Assembly: GCA_900313015.1 (NCBI GenBank)
Contig: OMPR01000013.1
Location: forward strand, 216,725 to 280,724
Direction of reading: 5' to 3'
Length of the DNA stretch: 64,000 nt
DNA from: Rhodobacteraceae bacterium EL53
GTDB taxonomy: Bacteria; Pseudomonadota; Alphaproteobacteria; Rhodobacterales; Rhodobacteraceae
In this document: piece after piece, positions 27,324 to 36,550 of the stretch
How the letters are laid out: each line of letters begins with the position of its first letter
Position numbering within the stretch: position 1 is the stretch's first letter
Translations under genes and position numbers: made by a program
The notes under the pieces: generated by a model
Told to the model about the DNA's origin: nothing
What the model saw: the letters and a program-made list of their open reading frames with translations, nothing else
Databases searched by the model: none

Positions 27324-28589
27324 ATGCCGAGGCAGGCCAAGGAACTCAAGGCGATCCAAGTTAAGAGGCTCACAGAACTAGGCCGCCATGCGGTCGGTGG
27401 AACACCTCCAGGCCTGAGTCTCAATATCATTGAGACTGGCGCTAGATCATGGATATTCCGGGTCACCGTTGGGAGCAAGCGCAGACATATTGGTCTCGGC
27501 TCTTATCCCGAGATATCACTCGCCGAAGCTCGCGAATTGGCGCTTGAGATGAAGCGCAAAATCAAGGCCGGCATAGATCCTGTAGACGAACGCCAAGCCG
27601 ATCGCGCGTCAGCCGTTTCCGAGCAGAAGCATCGCACCACATTCGAGGCCGCATTCAATCGCTTCTACGAGGAGAAGGTGAAGGGCGAGTTAAAGAACGC
27701 CAAGCACATCAAGCAGTGGCGCTCGACGCTTACCACATACGCTTTCCCAGTGATCGGCGACAAGGCAGTCGCGGCGATTACTGTTGAAGACTTGTTAGCC
27801 GTCCTGAAACCCATCTGGATGACCAAAAACGAGACCGCCTCGCGTGTGCGTCAGCGCATAGAGGCAGTCCTAGACTGGTCCAAGGTTATGGGGCTGCGCG
27901 AGGGTGAAAATCCGGCTCTTTGGAAAGGCAACCTGCAGAAACTCCTCCCGTCACCCAACAAGGTGCATAAGGAAAACAGGCGTCCGGCCGTTGCCCTGGA
28001 CGAGATTGCGGAATGGTTCCGTGTGTTGCGCTTGCGCGACGGCATTGCCGCTCGTGCGCTGGAGTTCCTGACGCTGACAGCAGCGCGTTCCGGAGAGGTG
28101 CGCCACGCGATCTGGGATGAGATTGACCTAATGAACCGTATCTGGACAGTCCCTGCAGAACACATGAAGACCGGGCGTGAGCATCGTGTGCCTCTCTCCT
28201 CGGCTGCAATCGAATTGCTTTCAACGCAGCCACGACTGATGGGCTGTCCATACATATTCCCCTCTCCCAAGAATGGCGCGATGTCTGACATGACACTCTC
28301 GGCAGTAATGCGCAGAATCCTAGCTGCTGAGGTGAAAGAGGGTCGCCCTGGTTTTCTCGATCCCAGCTCAAGACGCCCTGCAGTGCCACACGGGCTTCGA
28401 TCCAGCTTCCGAGATTGGACGGCCGAACAGACGAATTACCCTCGCGACATGGCCGAGATGGCCCTCTCTCACAATGTTGGGAGTGAGGTTGAGCGCGCCT
28501 ACCGTCGTGGTGATGTGGTTGAAAAGAGACGGAAAATGATGGACGATTGGGCCGACTTTTTGGAGTTTCATCTCAAAGCGCAATCGTGA
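27324..28589 (+). CDS. int: tyrosine recombinase, P4-type integrase
   Basis: The 421-residue protein has an N-terminal DUF4102-like arm-binding region (SWIFRVTVGSKRRHIGLGSYP then SLAEARELALEMKRKIKAGIDP), a central SAM-like core-binding domain and a catalytic domain with R255 (TAARSGEVR), H356-x2-R359 (HGLRSSFRDW), H383 (LSHNVGS) and nucleophile Y393. The set of catalytic residues is complete, so it may be active. These enzymes integrate genomic islands, usually at tRNA genes. The accessory genes to its right (ATPase, GGCT-like gene, IS3) are probably its cargo or later insertions. Confidence 0.93.
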   Translation: MPRQAKELKAIQVKRLTELGRHAVGGTPPGLSLNIIETGARSWIFRVTVGSKRRHIGLGSYPEISLAEARELALEMKRKIKAGIDPVDERQADRASAVSEQKHRTTFEAAFNRFYEEKVKGELKNAKHIKQWRSTLTTYAFPVIGDKAVAAITVEDLLAVLKPIWMTKNETASRVRQRIEAVLDWSKVMGLREGENPALWKGNLQKLLPSPNKVHKENRRPAVALDEIAEWFRVLRLRDGIAARALEFLTLTAARSGEVRHAIWDEIDLMNRIWTVPAEHMKTGREHRVPLSSAAIELLSTQPRLMGCPYIFPSPKNGAMSDMTLSAVMRRILAAEVKEGRPGFLDPSSRRPAVPHGLRSSFRDWTAEQTNYPRDMAEMALSHNVGSEVERAYRRGDVVEKRRKMMDDWADFLEFHLKAQS

Positions 28590-28885
28590 TCTCTTTCGAA
28601 ATCTCTCTGGTGGGCCTGTGGTAATTCAAGCGACCAGAAACCATTGACTTGGCTGATTTTCATGTGGGGCTGAGCCGTATTCAACATCTTCTTCATTGCA
28701 ACTTTTGGGTGTGCAGTCCAGTTTAGCTATGAAAACTTCAGATGGCGTTCTGACCAGTATGTGTCTTCTGTTTTCCGAGATTGTCTTGCATCAGGCGCAA
28801 TCTGTTCGCGGTGCTTGTCAAAAAGGAAGATTTTGAACTGACTGACTACGGCGCGCCCGTTTAATGGCAACTAGAGTTGGGCGAA

Positions 28886-31529
28886 ATGACGATTGTAGCA
28901 CCGATTGAAGATATTGAGGCTTGGTCCCAAAAGCTATCACCTTGGCGGCAAGATTGCCTGCGTCGGTTAGCCGTCAGCGAAGACCTAGCAGACGCAGATA
29001 TCGATGATCTGCTAGCCATGATTAAACACACTTCTGGTTTTAAGCTAGACAACCATTCGCCGACTCCGGTTCCGTTTGAGCAAGCCCACTTTGGAAGCAC
29101 CAAACCTCAACCCATTGTTCTAAAAAGCATAACTAAGGTGGAGAATGTCAACCGCCTAGTGCCAAATGCATCGCTGGAGTTTTGCCCTAAAGCATTGACG
29201 ATCATTTACGGTCGAAACGGCAGCGGTAAGAGCGGTTTCGTCAGAATAATGAGGACCGCTTGCCGCACGCGGATCGAAAACCCTACCAAGCTCCAAGTCC
29301 TAAGAGATGTCTACGGCGGCAGCGATGGTCCGCAAACCGCAGAGATCATTATTGATCAAGGTAACGGCGACACACCAATTACATGGACGTCCGGCAATAC
29401 CGCTCTTCCACAGCTTTCGCAGGTCTCTGTGTTCGACACGCCGTCAGCACAGCTATACGTTGATGGCGGAAACCAAATTCGGTATCTACCGTTCGGTTTG
29501 GCGCTACCTCATAGATTGAACACTATCTGCCTTGTGCTAAAGGAAAAGCTCGAAGTCGAACGAGAAACTTTGGTCGGGGACAAGGTCAGCCTCACGACTG
29601 TCACCTTTTCGCAGCAACGCGACACTGAGGCTCAGTTATTCGACAAGGCGCTGAGTAAAGGCACAACGGACTCAGAAATTGATGAAATTGCAAAGTTTAA
29701 AGGCGAAGATCAGGCGCGACTGGATGAGGTCTCATCTTTTCTTTCGGCCGGGGCAGCGGCTGCAGCCGATTTGGCCGCTCTGGTGACTTGGTTAGAAGCG
29801 ATAACCAATGAGTGCGAAGTTGCAGTTGCTGCGCTCAGTGATACGTCACTGGCTGACCTAACAATTCTCAAGAACCAAGCTGTAGCATCCCGTCAAGCGG
29901 CGGAACTGGCGGCGGGCGAGCTTTTTACCGACGAGCCATTGCCGGGAATTGGCAGCGATAGCTGGCGGGCCCTGTGGGCGGCCGCGCGACTATTCAACTA
30001 GCGTGTCTTATGTTGGGCAGGAATTCCCAGTAGTTGCCGATGATGGAAGCAAGGCATCGTGTGTCCTGTGCCAACAACCATTGCTTGCAGATGGGTCGGC
30101 ACGGATGCAGCGCTTCAAAGACTATATGGATGACACACTTGATGTTGCAGCCACCAATGCCGAAAAAGCAATAAGTGATGCAGTAGCCGAGATTGCTGAG
30201 TTGAAGCTGATGCACGCAACTGACTTTCCTGATCACCTAGAGCAAGTCCGCATGCGTGCGCCGAAACTCGCTGACGCTCTCTCAGCCTTCCAAGCTTCCG
30301 TGATAGAGCGCCGGTTGGCTGCACTTACACGATTGGCTGGCGAGGATTGCCAGCCCGAGCCAGAAATGGTCTCGCCTCATGCAGATTTGAAAGAACTCTC
30401 CCAAAAGCTATGGGGGGAAAAAGACGGCCTTGCTCAGGCCGAGAATGCGCAAGAACGAGAAAAACTCGCAGCCGAAAAAGCTAAGCTGGAGGATCGCAGC
30501 ATTCTCGCTTCCAACCGCGCCAAGCTGTTCATACGTCGAGATCTACTTTTAGCGGATGCGGCTTATACCAAAGCACTTGCCGAGGTGCAGACAAGAGGCA
30601 TCACCCAGCAAGCGAACAAACTCCTCGATACTCATTTGACGTCAGCGGTTGCAGATTGCTTCGATGCAGAGCGAACGAGGTTCGACATTATGCACCTCAA
30701 AGTGGGCCTTTCACGTAAGAGCGCGCAGACCAAGGCCGAGTTTGAGATCGACACGCAAACTAAGATGACCAAGGTGACATCGGAGATACTCAGCGAAGGG
30801 GAACAGCGCGCGCTGGCTCTTGCGGGCTTTTTAACTGAAGTGGCGTTGACTGAAGGCTCAGGGCCGATCATCGTAGACGACCCTGTTTCTTCGCTTGACC
30901 GGGATAGGAGCGCAAAGGTCGCAGAACGTCTGTCTGAGGAAGCGCTCCACCGCCAGGTAGTGGTGTTCACCCACGACATGGTTTTCTTCAACGAGCTATG
31001 CAAAGCTGCTGACGACAAGGGGATTGAGCCCGTAACCCTTGCGCTGTTCAGCGACAAGAATGCAGCAGGGAAAATTGATGCGGCAGGTATCGCCTGGAAA
31101 GGACTAAACGTTAAGAAACGCATTGGTCGGATAAAGAATGCTTTTGCGCCTCTGCCCAAGCTGCTTGCAACTAGCCCGTCGGACTATGAATACCACTTGA
31201 AAAACCTGTATGGCAGACTGCGCGACACCTATGAGCGGGTAGTTGAAGAAGTCATTTTTTGCGACATTGTGCGTCGAGGATCTGACAATATTCAAACTCA
31301 GCTTCTAAGGTATGTAACTCTTTCTAACGACCTAGCAATCCGGTTTCACGAGGGAATGACACTCGCGAATACTCACAGCCACGACAACCCCGCGGCAGAC
31401 ACCGTTCCAGTTCGCACACCTGTCGAATTCAATTCGGACATTGTTGCCCTCGAACAGCTAGTTCAAGACTTGAAAGCCGCCGGCCAACTGGCTGAAACGG
31501 CAGGGCCCCAAATGAAACCCAAGAAATAG
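28886..31529 (+). pseudogene. AAA_13-type ATPase with zinc hook, split by a frameshift
   Basis: Two overlapping frames (to 30001 and from about 29950) together give one protein of about 880 residues. The first holds Walker A GRNGSGKS at residues 109-116. The second holds a zinc-hook CVLC near 30060, coiled-coil stretches, the ABC-type signature LSEGEQRALALAGF, Walker B GPIIVDDPVSSLD and the H-loop VVVFTHD. This Rad50/SMC-like layout is that of PrrC/RloC-related ATPases linked to phage defence. A single extra base between about 29975 and 29992 would account for the break: WRALWAAAR joins to DYSTSVSYVGQ. It may be a true lesion or a sequencing error. A C-terminal nuclease activity is not demonstrated. 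Confidence 0.75.
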
Positions 31530-31639
31530 TTTTTGGTTCGATTGAAGGTGCTTTTCTTTGTCCTAAAGTTCATTCAGCTGGCGCAGCTAAACCAATTGGG
31601 AATCAACAGCTGCATCTTGGTTGATCGCAAACGAAACTT

Positions 31640-32188
31640 TTAGACGTTCCAATCCATTCTCCGGCAAATTGCCGATCGGTATTCGGTCTGAATCTGCGGT
31701 GGAGTTTTTGAGATGTATTCCTTTGCTTTTGTTCCTGGTTCCGCATCCAGCCCAGAAATATGTAAAACAACCTCGTCTAGAGATGGAGTCCGATATTCAT
31801 CGCCAATTTTTGGCTTCAAGGCTGTCCAAACCACTCCCGCGAGCCCTTTGCTTACGGCCCATTCGCCTACTACATCTGCTTGCTCATGATTTGACCTTTT
31901 GCCATCACCCGACCAAAATCCGACGGATCTATCTACAAATTTGGCTGGGATTCCCTCTCTTGCGGCGAGAACACTACACGCAGATTGGACCGTGTCGACG
32001 TCAAGTTCCGCCCATAGAACAGGACTCTCCAAAGCATCAGGGGTGACTACCAGAGTGATCCGATCATCGGCCGATTGCCGAGCGAACTCAATCGGCAACA
32101 AAGGCCCGTCTGTTCGCCAAATTGAGCCTAACGGTAAGTCCCGCGGATCCCAAATCAACGAGCCCCAACCCAAGCAACAAATCTTCAT
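31640..32188 (-). CDS. gamma-glutamylcyclotransferase-like protein
   Basis: The 182-residue protein begins MKICCLGWGSLIWDPRDLPL; the G-x-GSL-x-W element matches the YGSL-type substrate loop of the gamma-glutamylcyclotransferase (GGCT) fold. The rest (PIEFARQSADDRITLVV) agrees with uncharacterised GGCT-like proteins common in accessory regions. The activity is not known. It is on the opposite strand to the ATPase and lies about 65 bp from the IS3 element end. Confidence 0.65.
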   Translation of the reverse strand: MKICCLGWGSLIWDPRDLPLGSIWRTDGPLLPIEFARQSADDRITLVVTPDALESPVLWAELDVDTVQSACSVLAAREGIPAKFVDRSVGFWSGDGKRSNHEQADVVGEWAVSKGLAGVVWTALKPKIGDEYRTPSLDEVVLHISGLDAEPGTKAKEYISKTPPQIQTEYRSAICRRMDWNV

Positions 32189-32252
32189 CTCTTCCCCAAT
32201 TCGACTTATGGCCGTTCTTCAAACTATGTTGCCTGTCCGTCGGCAGAGTTTT

Positions 32253-32295
32253 TGGGTCCAAAGGTCGCCTGAACTAAGAGAGTGTCTGGCTCATC
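32253..32295 (+). repeat. left terminal inverted repeat of the IS3-family element
   Basis: Contains TGGGTCCAAA, TAAGAGAG and TCTGGCTCATC in order, the inverted counterpart of 33672-33717. Confidence 0.75.
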
Positions 32296-32307
32296 TGGTT
32301 GGGTTGA

Positions 32308-33288
32308 TTATGCGGCGCGTTGGCTGTGATGCAAGCGGCGCGCTTCGAGCGTCTTTCGTTTGATCTTTTCTCGTTGTTGTAGAATGGCTTTGTCCCGTCC
32401 GAAGTAGACGTCGGCAGGTGTGACGTTGTTCAGGCTCTCGTGGTAGCGCTGGTGGTTGTAGTGGTCGACGAAGGCTTCGATCTGGGCTTCGAGGTCGCCG
32501 GGCAAAAAGTAGTTTTCCAGCAGGATGCGGTTTTTCAAAGTCTGATGCCATCGCTCGATCTTGCCCTGCGTCTGGGGATGATACGGCGTTCTGCGTGAGT
32601 GCTTCATGCCCCTATCCTGCAACCATTCAGCCAGATCACCCGAGACGTAGCTGGATCCATTGTCGCTGAGTAGCCGTGGTTTATGAACGACGTGGACCTG
32701 ATCACATCCTGACGCCTCAAGCGCCAGGTCAAGCGTGTCAGTCACGTCCTCAGCCCTCATGTTCGTACAGAGTTTCCACGAGATGATGTAGCGGCTGTAG
32801 TCATCCAGGATCGTGCTGAGATAGAACCACCCCCAGCCCAAAACCTTGAGGTACGTGAAGTCCGTCTGCCACAGCTGGTTAATGGCTGTAGTCTTGTCTT
32901 TGAACTCGTTGGCGGCCTTGATCACGATGAAGGCGGGGCTGGTGATCAGATCATGGGCTTTGAGTATCCGATATGTTGAAGCCTCTGATACGAAATAGCT
33001 TTCTTGATCTGTGAATGTGATCGCCAACTCCCGTGGCGATAATTCTGTTTCCTTCAGGGCCAATTTGACGACCTTGCGCCGCACCGCGTCAGGAATGCGG
33101 TTCCAGACGTGTCTTGGCTTGGGAGATTGGTCCTGCAAACCAGCCTCGCCACGCTGATGGTATCGGTCATACCAGCGGTAGAAGGTTGTGCGTGGAATAC
33201 CCAGCTTGGCCAATGTCTGGCGCGCTGACAGGTGGCTCTCTTCGACCAGCCGGATGATTTCCAGTTTCTCAGATGCGGGATACCTCAT
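32308..33288 (-). CDS. IS3-family transposase OrfB (DDE catalytic subunit)
   Basis: The 326-residue protein has an N-terminal helix-turn-helix (SARQTLAKLGIPRTTFYRWYD) and an rve/DDE integrase core: D in WQTDFTYLKV, D in LLSDNGSSYVSG and E in GKIERWHQTLK, followed by HYNHQRYHESLNNVTPADVY. Its ATG overlaps the OrfA stop (ATGA), the usual arrangement for translational coupling or frameshifting to OrfAB. All catalytic residues are present. Confidence 0.93.
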   Translation of the reverse strand: MRYPASEKLEIIRLVEESHLSARQTLAKLGIPRTTFYRWYDRYHQRGEAGLQDQSPKPRHVWNRIPDAVRRKVVKLALKETELSPRELAITFTDQESYFVSEASTYRILKAHDLITSPAFIVIKAANEFKDKTTAINQLWQTDFTYLKVLGWGWFYLSTILDDYSRYIISWKLCTNMRAEDVTDTLDLALEASGCDQVHVVHKPRLLSDNGSSYVSGDLAEWLQDRGMKHSRRTPYHPQTQGKIERWHQTLKNRILLENYFLPGDLEAQIEAFVDHYNHQRYHESLNNVTPADVYFGRDKAILQQREKIKRKTLEARRLHHSQRAA

Positions 33289-33650
33289 TCTTGGTCGCCC
33301 CCACCGTCGATCATGCTTTTTTTAAGCAAGCGGAGTTCAAGCGTTTGTTCCGCGACGACCTCCTTCAGATCACGGGCTTCGCGGCGCAGATCTTTGACCT
33401 CATCGGTCGTGGCGGCACGGGCCGTGTCGCCAGCCAAGCGCCGCTTACCGGCTTCCATGAAATCCTTGGACCATTTGTAGTAAACGTCCTGGGAAATCCC
33501 CTCGCGGCGGCACAGCTCAGCAATGCTATCCTCGCCACGCAGGCCGTCCAGCACGATCCTGATCTTCTCTTCAGAGGAATATTGCTTGCGGGTCGCCCGC
33601 TTTATGTCCTTGACGATCTTCTCGCCGGGGCTCTGGTTCGTCTTTCTCAT
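33285..33650 (-). CDS. IS3-family transposase OrfA (HTH DNA-binding subunit)
   Basis: The 121-residue protein (ATG 33650 with GAGGAG upstream) has the helix-turn-helix SSEEKIRIVLDGLRGEDSIA, then ELCRREGISQDVYYKWSKDF, and a leucine-zipper-like helix (EVKDLRREARDLKEVVAEQT), as usual for OrfA. It overlaps OrfB by four bases. Confidence 0.92.
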   Translation of the reverse strand: MRKTNQSPGEKIVKDIKRATRKQYSSEEKIRIVLDGLRGEDSIAELCRREGISQDVYYKWSKDFMEAGKRRLAGDTARAATTDEVKDLRREARDLKEVVAEQTLELRLLKKSMIDGGGDQE

Positions 33651-33671
33651 CGTCCACTCCTCGGTGGTTAC

Positions 33672-33717
33672 GATGAGCCAGAAACCCTCTCTTATCAAAT
33701 CGCCCTATTTGGACCCA
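33672..33717 (-). repeat. right terminal inverted repeat of the IS3-family element
   Basis: Inverted counterpart of 32253-32295, ending TTTGGACCCA at 33717. The reading frame of the adjacent truncated channel gene runs into it. Confidence 0.75.
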
Positions 33718-34111
33718 TAAGCGCTGACGTCAGACATTCGGTGTTCAACGCTTTGCCAAGCGGCACGATCACCTCGTAAACAGCCGAGAAGACCGCGGCG
33801 ATCATCACGGAAAAGACTATCTTCTCGAGAACCTCGGAGAAACTGTCCGGCAGAACCAGCAGATTCAGCGCAATGAGCCAACCGTAGGATGTGTACATCA
33901 TCATGGTGGCGGGCATAAGCGCAGTGCGGAGGTCATCCGTCAGCGTCGCCCCGAGCCCCTTTACCACCCACGCGCCGATTGCCAGCGACAGTTTTGCAAG
34001 CGGATTCCGCAACAGGTAGGCCCCAAGAAGTATGCCGACTGCCCAATATAGATTGTCCCGATTCTGAATCTCGAACCAGTGCAAGAGCTGCTGGAGAATC
34101 CCATCTTCCAT
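33695..34111 (-). pseudogene. membrane channel-like protein, 3' end cut off by IS3
   Basis: The frame encodes four hydrophobic helices in about 131 native residues (ILLGAYLLRNPLAKLSLAIG, TALMPATMMMYTSYGWLIAL, IVFSVMIAAVFSAVYEVIVP) and then eight residues encoded by the IS end (LMGPNRAI) before a stop. The helices resemble the N-terminal membrane part of MscS-type channels, but the channel domain itself is missing, so the family is tentative. It is third in a minus-strand set behind the DUF1254 gene at 34467 and the 79-residue gene. No continuation exists on the other side of the IS, so a deletion accompanied the insertion. Confidence 0.6.
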
Positions 34112-34149
34112 AATGTGCCTCTCTTGGAACAGTCGGCCCTAAGCGTTTC

Positions 34150-34389
34150 TTAGCTTTCCGCTTTCTTAACGCGATCATAGGCGGCCTTCATCTTGAGACC
34201 GAGGTCACGGGCGGCCTCTCCGACTTCATCGGCGCTCTTGTCGAACTGGCTCTTGGACAGGAACGTATCCCACTCTTTGGTCAGCTCGTTCCATTCGTCT
34301 TCAGCCTCCTTGGTTCCCAGATGCAGTTGCAGGCGAAGCTCGTCACGCGCTTGGGCGAGTTCGTCCATCAATTCCTTAAACGTTGTCAT
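34150..34389 (-). CDS. small charged helical protein (79 aa)
   Basis: The product starts MTTFKELMDELAQARDELRL and is almost wholly predicted amphipathic helix, rich in Glu, Lys and Asp, with no membrane segment. I do not recognise the family; it resembles small stress-related coiled-coil proteins. It has an AAGGTCAA ribosome-binding region and lies between the DUF1254 gene and the truncated channel gene, probably in the same transcript. Confidence 0.65.
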   Translation of the reverse strand: MTTFKELMDELAQARDELRLQLHLGTKEAEDEWNELTKEWDTFLSKSQFDKSADEVGEAARDLGLKMKAAYDRVKKAES

Positions 34390-34419
34390 ATTGACCTTCC
34401 TTGGGTTCAGTTGGTTGTT

Positions 34420-34452
34420 GGATCCCCGGCACCGTTCAGGCGCCGGAGATCC
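34420..34452 (-). terminator. GC-rich hairpin behind the DUF1254 gene
   Basis: GGATCCCCGGCAC and GCGCCGGAGATCC form a long near-perfect stem between the DUF1254 stop and the next gene. There is no T-run, so it may be an mRNA-stabilising or partial-attenuation hairpin rather than a full terminator. Confidence 0.4.
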
Positions 34453-34466
34453 GCGTTCTGTTAGTG

Positions 34467-35975
34467 CTATTCGACCTCTTCAATATCGCTGGGCCGCCAT
34501 TCGCCATCGTACCAGGCCTGTTCGGGGCCATAGATGCGCCACAGCATGTTCCAGCCTTTGCCGGGAATGGTCTGAATCCAGTTGTCCGCACCTTCCGGAC
34601 GTTCCGGACCGAAATAGACATCCCAAGATCCATCGGCATTCTGCACGACGGCCTTATCGATGCTGGTGACGGCAGGGTACGGGTTATCGACCTGAAGCAT
34701 GGATCGGGTCATGTTGTCATAGACCGTGATGTCCCAGAACCGGCGGGCCGGAACATTTGGCGGCACATGCACACGATAGGTCTTGGCTCCGTCAAGTGGC
34801 GCGCCTTCGGCATCGCGCAGACCGATCACATATTGCGACCCGGCGCCGATCGGAGGCTTCACCATCGCCGGCGTGATGCCGGTGGCATAGAAGTGGAACC
34901 GCGTGCGTGAATTGATTAAACTGATGCCGTCGTTCAAGAATTCATGGCTGCCACCGGCAAAGCCTTTTTCCCAGCTTTTGCTGTCTGGCCAGATGATGCG
35001 GTTCTCGTCGCGATTGGCCCAGATGATCGAGCGTTGCGCCGCGGTGCCGACCGCCGCGGCCTCGGCCAGGATTTTCTGCATGCGTTCGTCCGGTGCAAAC
35101 GGTTTGCCCTTTTCGATGCCGATGGCCCGGAGCAGGCCAAGGATCTCAGCGTTCTCGGCGGAGTTCGGCTCCTCCTGAACAATCTCATTCACTTCCTCGA
35201 AGAAGGTCGCGTCCTGCGCGTGTAGAGTGTTGATTTCTGTCTTCGCCACATCGACCCAGTTCACCTCCTGCGGGTCTTCGCCCATCGGGTAAAGGCGGAA
35301 ATGGGATTTCATGTTGTCAACTACCGGATCGGCCTCGAAATCGGTCATGAAGCCGCGCATTGCAAGCCAATGACCGTATGTATTGGAATGGCGCACAATA
35401 TAGCCTTCCGGCAATTCGCCCTCATATCCCGGGGGCACCAGCAGGAACTTGCCGCCTTTTCCCCTATCGGGTCCGGCGTTGCCAAAGTCTGTCACGTAGT
35501 GAAACCAGGCGTTGTCGATGATGCCCAGAACATCCGGCGGCGTTTCCATGATCATCGGACCATCTTTCAGGTCGATCCACATGAAGGTGTAAACCACTGT
35601 CGTGTTGCCGGTCAGCAAGAGCCCCTTTGAATCAAGGCGACCATGCCAGTACATCATGGTTTCATTGTCAGGGCCCAGTTCGCGCATGCCTCGGCGAAAT
35701 CCGGACAGAGACGCCGCAGGCGTGGTCATGATCATAGCTTCGACCGCACGGCTGAAGTCCAGATGATCCCAAAGCGCTTGTGACGTGGCCGGGGTTGGAA
35801 CACCGTCGACAAATTCCAGCGTCCCGATCCGCGTTTCCGTGCGATCCGGCGTGACGACGTTTGCGGGGATATCGGTTGTGTTCTGGTACGTGGTGTTCTC
35901 AGCCAGTGCCGGGGTAAGGGCGATGGCCAGCACACTTGCGCCATACATCAGGTCCTTGATCGGTTGTTTTCTCAC
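34467..35975 (-). CDS. DUF1254/DUF1214 exported protein (copy A)
   Basis: A GTG at 35975 with GAGGAG upstream gives 502 residues starting with a signal peptide that ends at PALAEN. The N-terminal half has the DUF1254 pattern (AVEAMIMTTPAASLSGFRRG, GNTTVVYTFMWIDLKDGPM, VPPGYEGELPEGY), and the C-terminal half DUF1214 (GAKTYRVHVPPNVPARRFW, ITVYDNMTRSML, NADGSWDVYFGPERPEG, PGKGWNMLWRIYGPEQAW). The family is periplasmic and widely distributed, with no firmly established enzymatic role known to me. It heads an operon with the small helical protein and the truncated channel. An operator-like site lies 88 bp upstream. Confidence 0.88.
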   Translation of the reverse strand: MRKQPIKDLMYGASVLAIALTPALAENTTYQNTTDIPANVVTPDRTETRIGTLEFVDGVPTPATSQALWDHLDFSRAVEAMIMTTPAASLSGFRRGMRELGPDNETMMYWHGRLDSKGLLLTGNTTVVYTFMWIDLKDGPMIMETPPDVLGIIDNAWFHYVTDFGNAGPDRGKGGKFLLVPPGYEGELPEGYIVRHSNTYGHWLAMRGFMTDFEADPVVDNMKSHFRLYPMGEDPQEVNWVDVAKTEINTLHAQDATFFEEVNEIVQEEPNSAENAEILGLLRAIGIEKGKPFAPDERMQKILAEAAAVGTAAQRSIIWANRDENRIIWPDSKSWEKGFAGGSHEFLNDGISLINSRTRFHFYATGITPAMVKPPIGAGSQYVIGLRDAEGAPLDGAKTYRVHVPPNVPARRFWDITVYDNMTRSMLQVDNPYPAVTSIDKAVVQNADGSWDVYFGPERPEGADNWIQTIPGKGWNMLWRIYGPEQAWYDGEWRPSDIEEVE

Positions 35976-36063
35976 TATAATCTCCTCTGGTATGACAATC
36001 GACGGACCTGCAATCAGGTTGAAAATCGATCTTGTCTTCAAACTAGTTTTTTGACGGAGAGAA

Positions 36064-36082
36064 TTCTGGTCACATCACGCCA
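36064..36082 (+). promoter_or_regulatory. TGGTC-N6-CGCCA site 1, upstream of DUF1254 copy A
   Basis: TTCTGGTCACATCACGCCA. It points away from the minus-strand gene that starts at 35975, the same relative orientation as the other gene-linked sites. Confidence 0.75.
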
Positions 36083-36550
36083 ACTGAGATTTTAATGGCG
36101 ACAGTCAAAGCGACGGGATGAAAGTGACCAGCGGACCTTGAAGATTTAACATTCGGTTGGGGTGTTTATTGCCGGACGGCAATGCGCCGGTTGAGGCCAG
36201 CACAAATGGATTGCGCGCGATAAGCACGACCGGTTCCAAGGCCCGCGCAAAGAAGTCGCGATATGGCCCGGCGCATGTTCGGTCAGATGCTTCAAGCGCA
36301 TCTCGCCTTTTGCTTCGTCTTGTCCATCCCTTCGCGCTGTTCCTCGGATGGTTTGGTAACACCGTGAACCCACAGTTTGGATTGCCCCGACAGGAACTCG
36401 TGGCACCAGAGGCGAATACCCGCGCCATTAATGCGGCTCTTAAAACGGATCACTGGACCGGAATAAAAAGGAGCCATTTGACGGGTCGATTTCGAAACCT
36501 GTAAATGCAAATTTGGTCACTTAGCTTCCCCGCGCAATTTGTAGCGCCCG
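36083..36550. other. gap with degraded coding-like sequence
   Basis: No intact gene. On the minus strand 36110-36320 reads FFARALEPVVLIARNPFVLA and ASTGALPSGNKHPNRMLNLQ without a plausible start, which may be the C-terminal remnant of a lost gene that I cannot identify. Confidence 0.35.

Larger units (their letters stand above)
32253..33717 (-). mobile_element. IS3-family insertion sequence, apparently intact
   Basis: About 1.46 kb with two overlapping transposase genes and related ends. TGGGTCCAAA at 32253-32262 is mirrored at 33708-33717; TAAGAGAG (32275-32282) and TCTGGCTCATC (32285-32295) are mirrored at 33687-33694 and 33672-33682, so the terminal inverted repeats are about 45 bp with small gaps. 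No clear target duplication is seen next to these ends. The right end cuts the 3' end of a membrane-channel gene. Confidence 0.88.

Noticed and set aside
36105-36428. 107-codon minus-strand frame upstream of the DUF1254 copy A operator
   Set aside because: The coding-like part starts mid-frame after a frame change and has no start signal; described only as a possible remnant.
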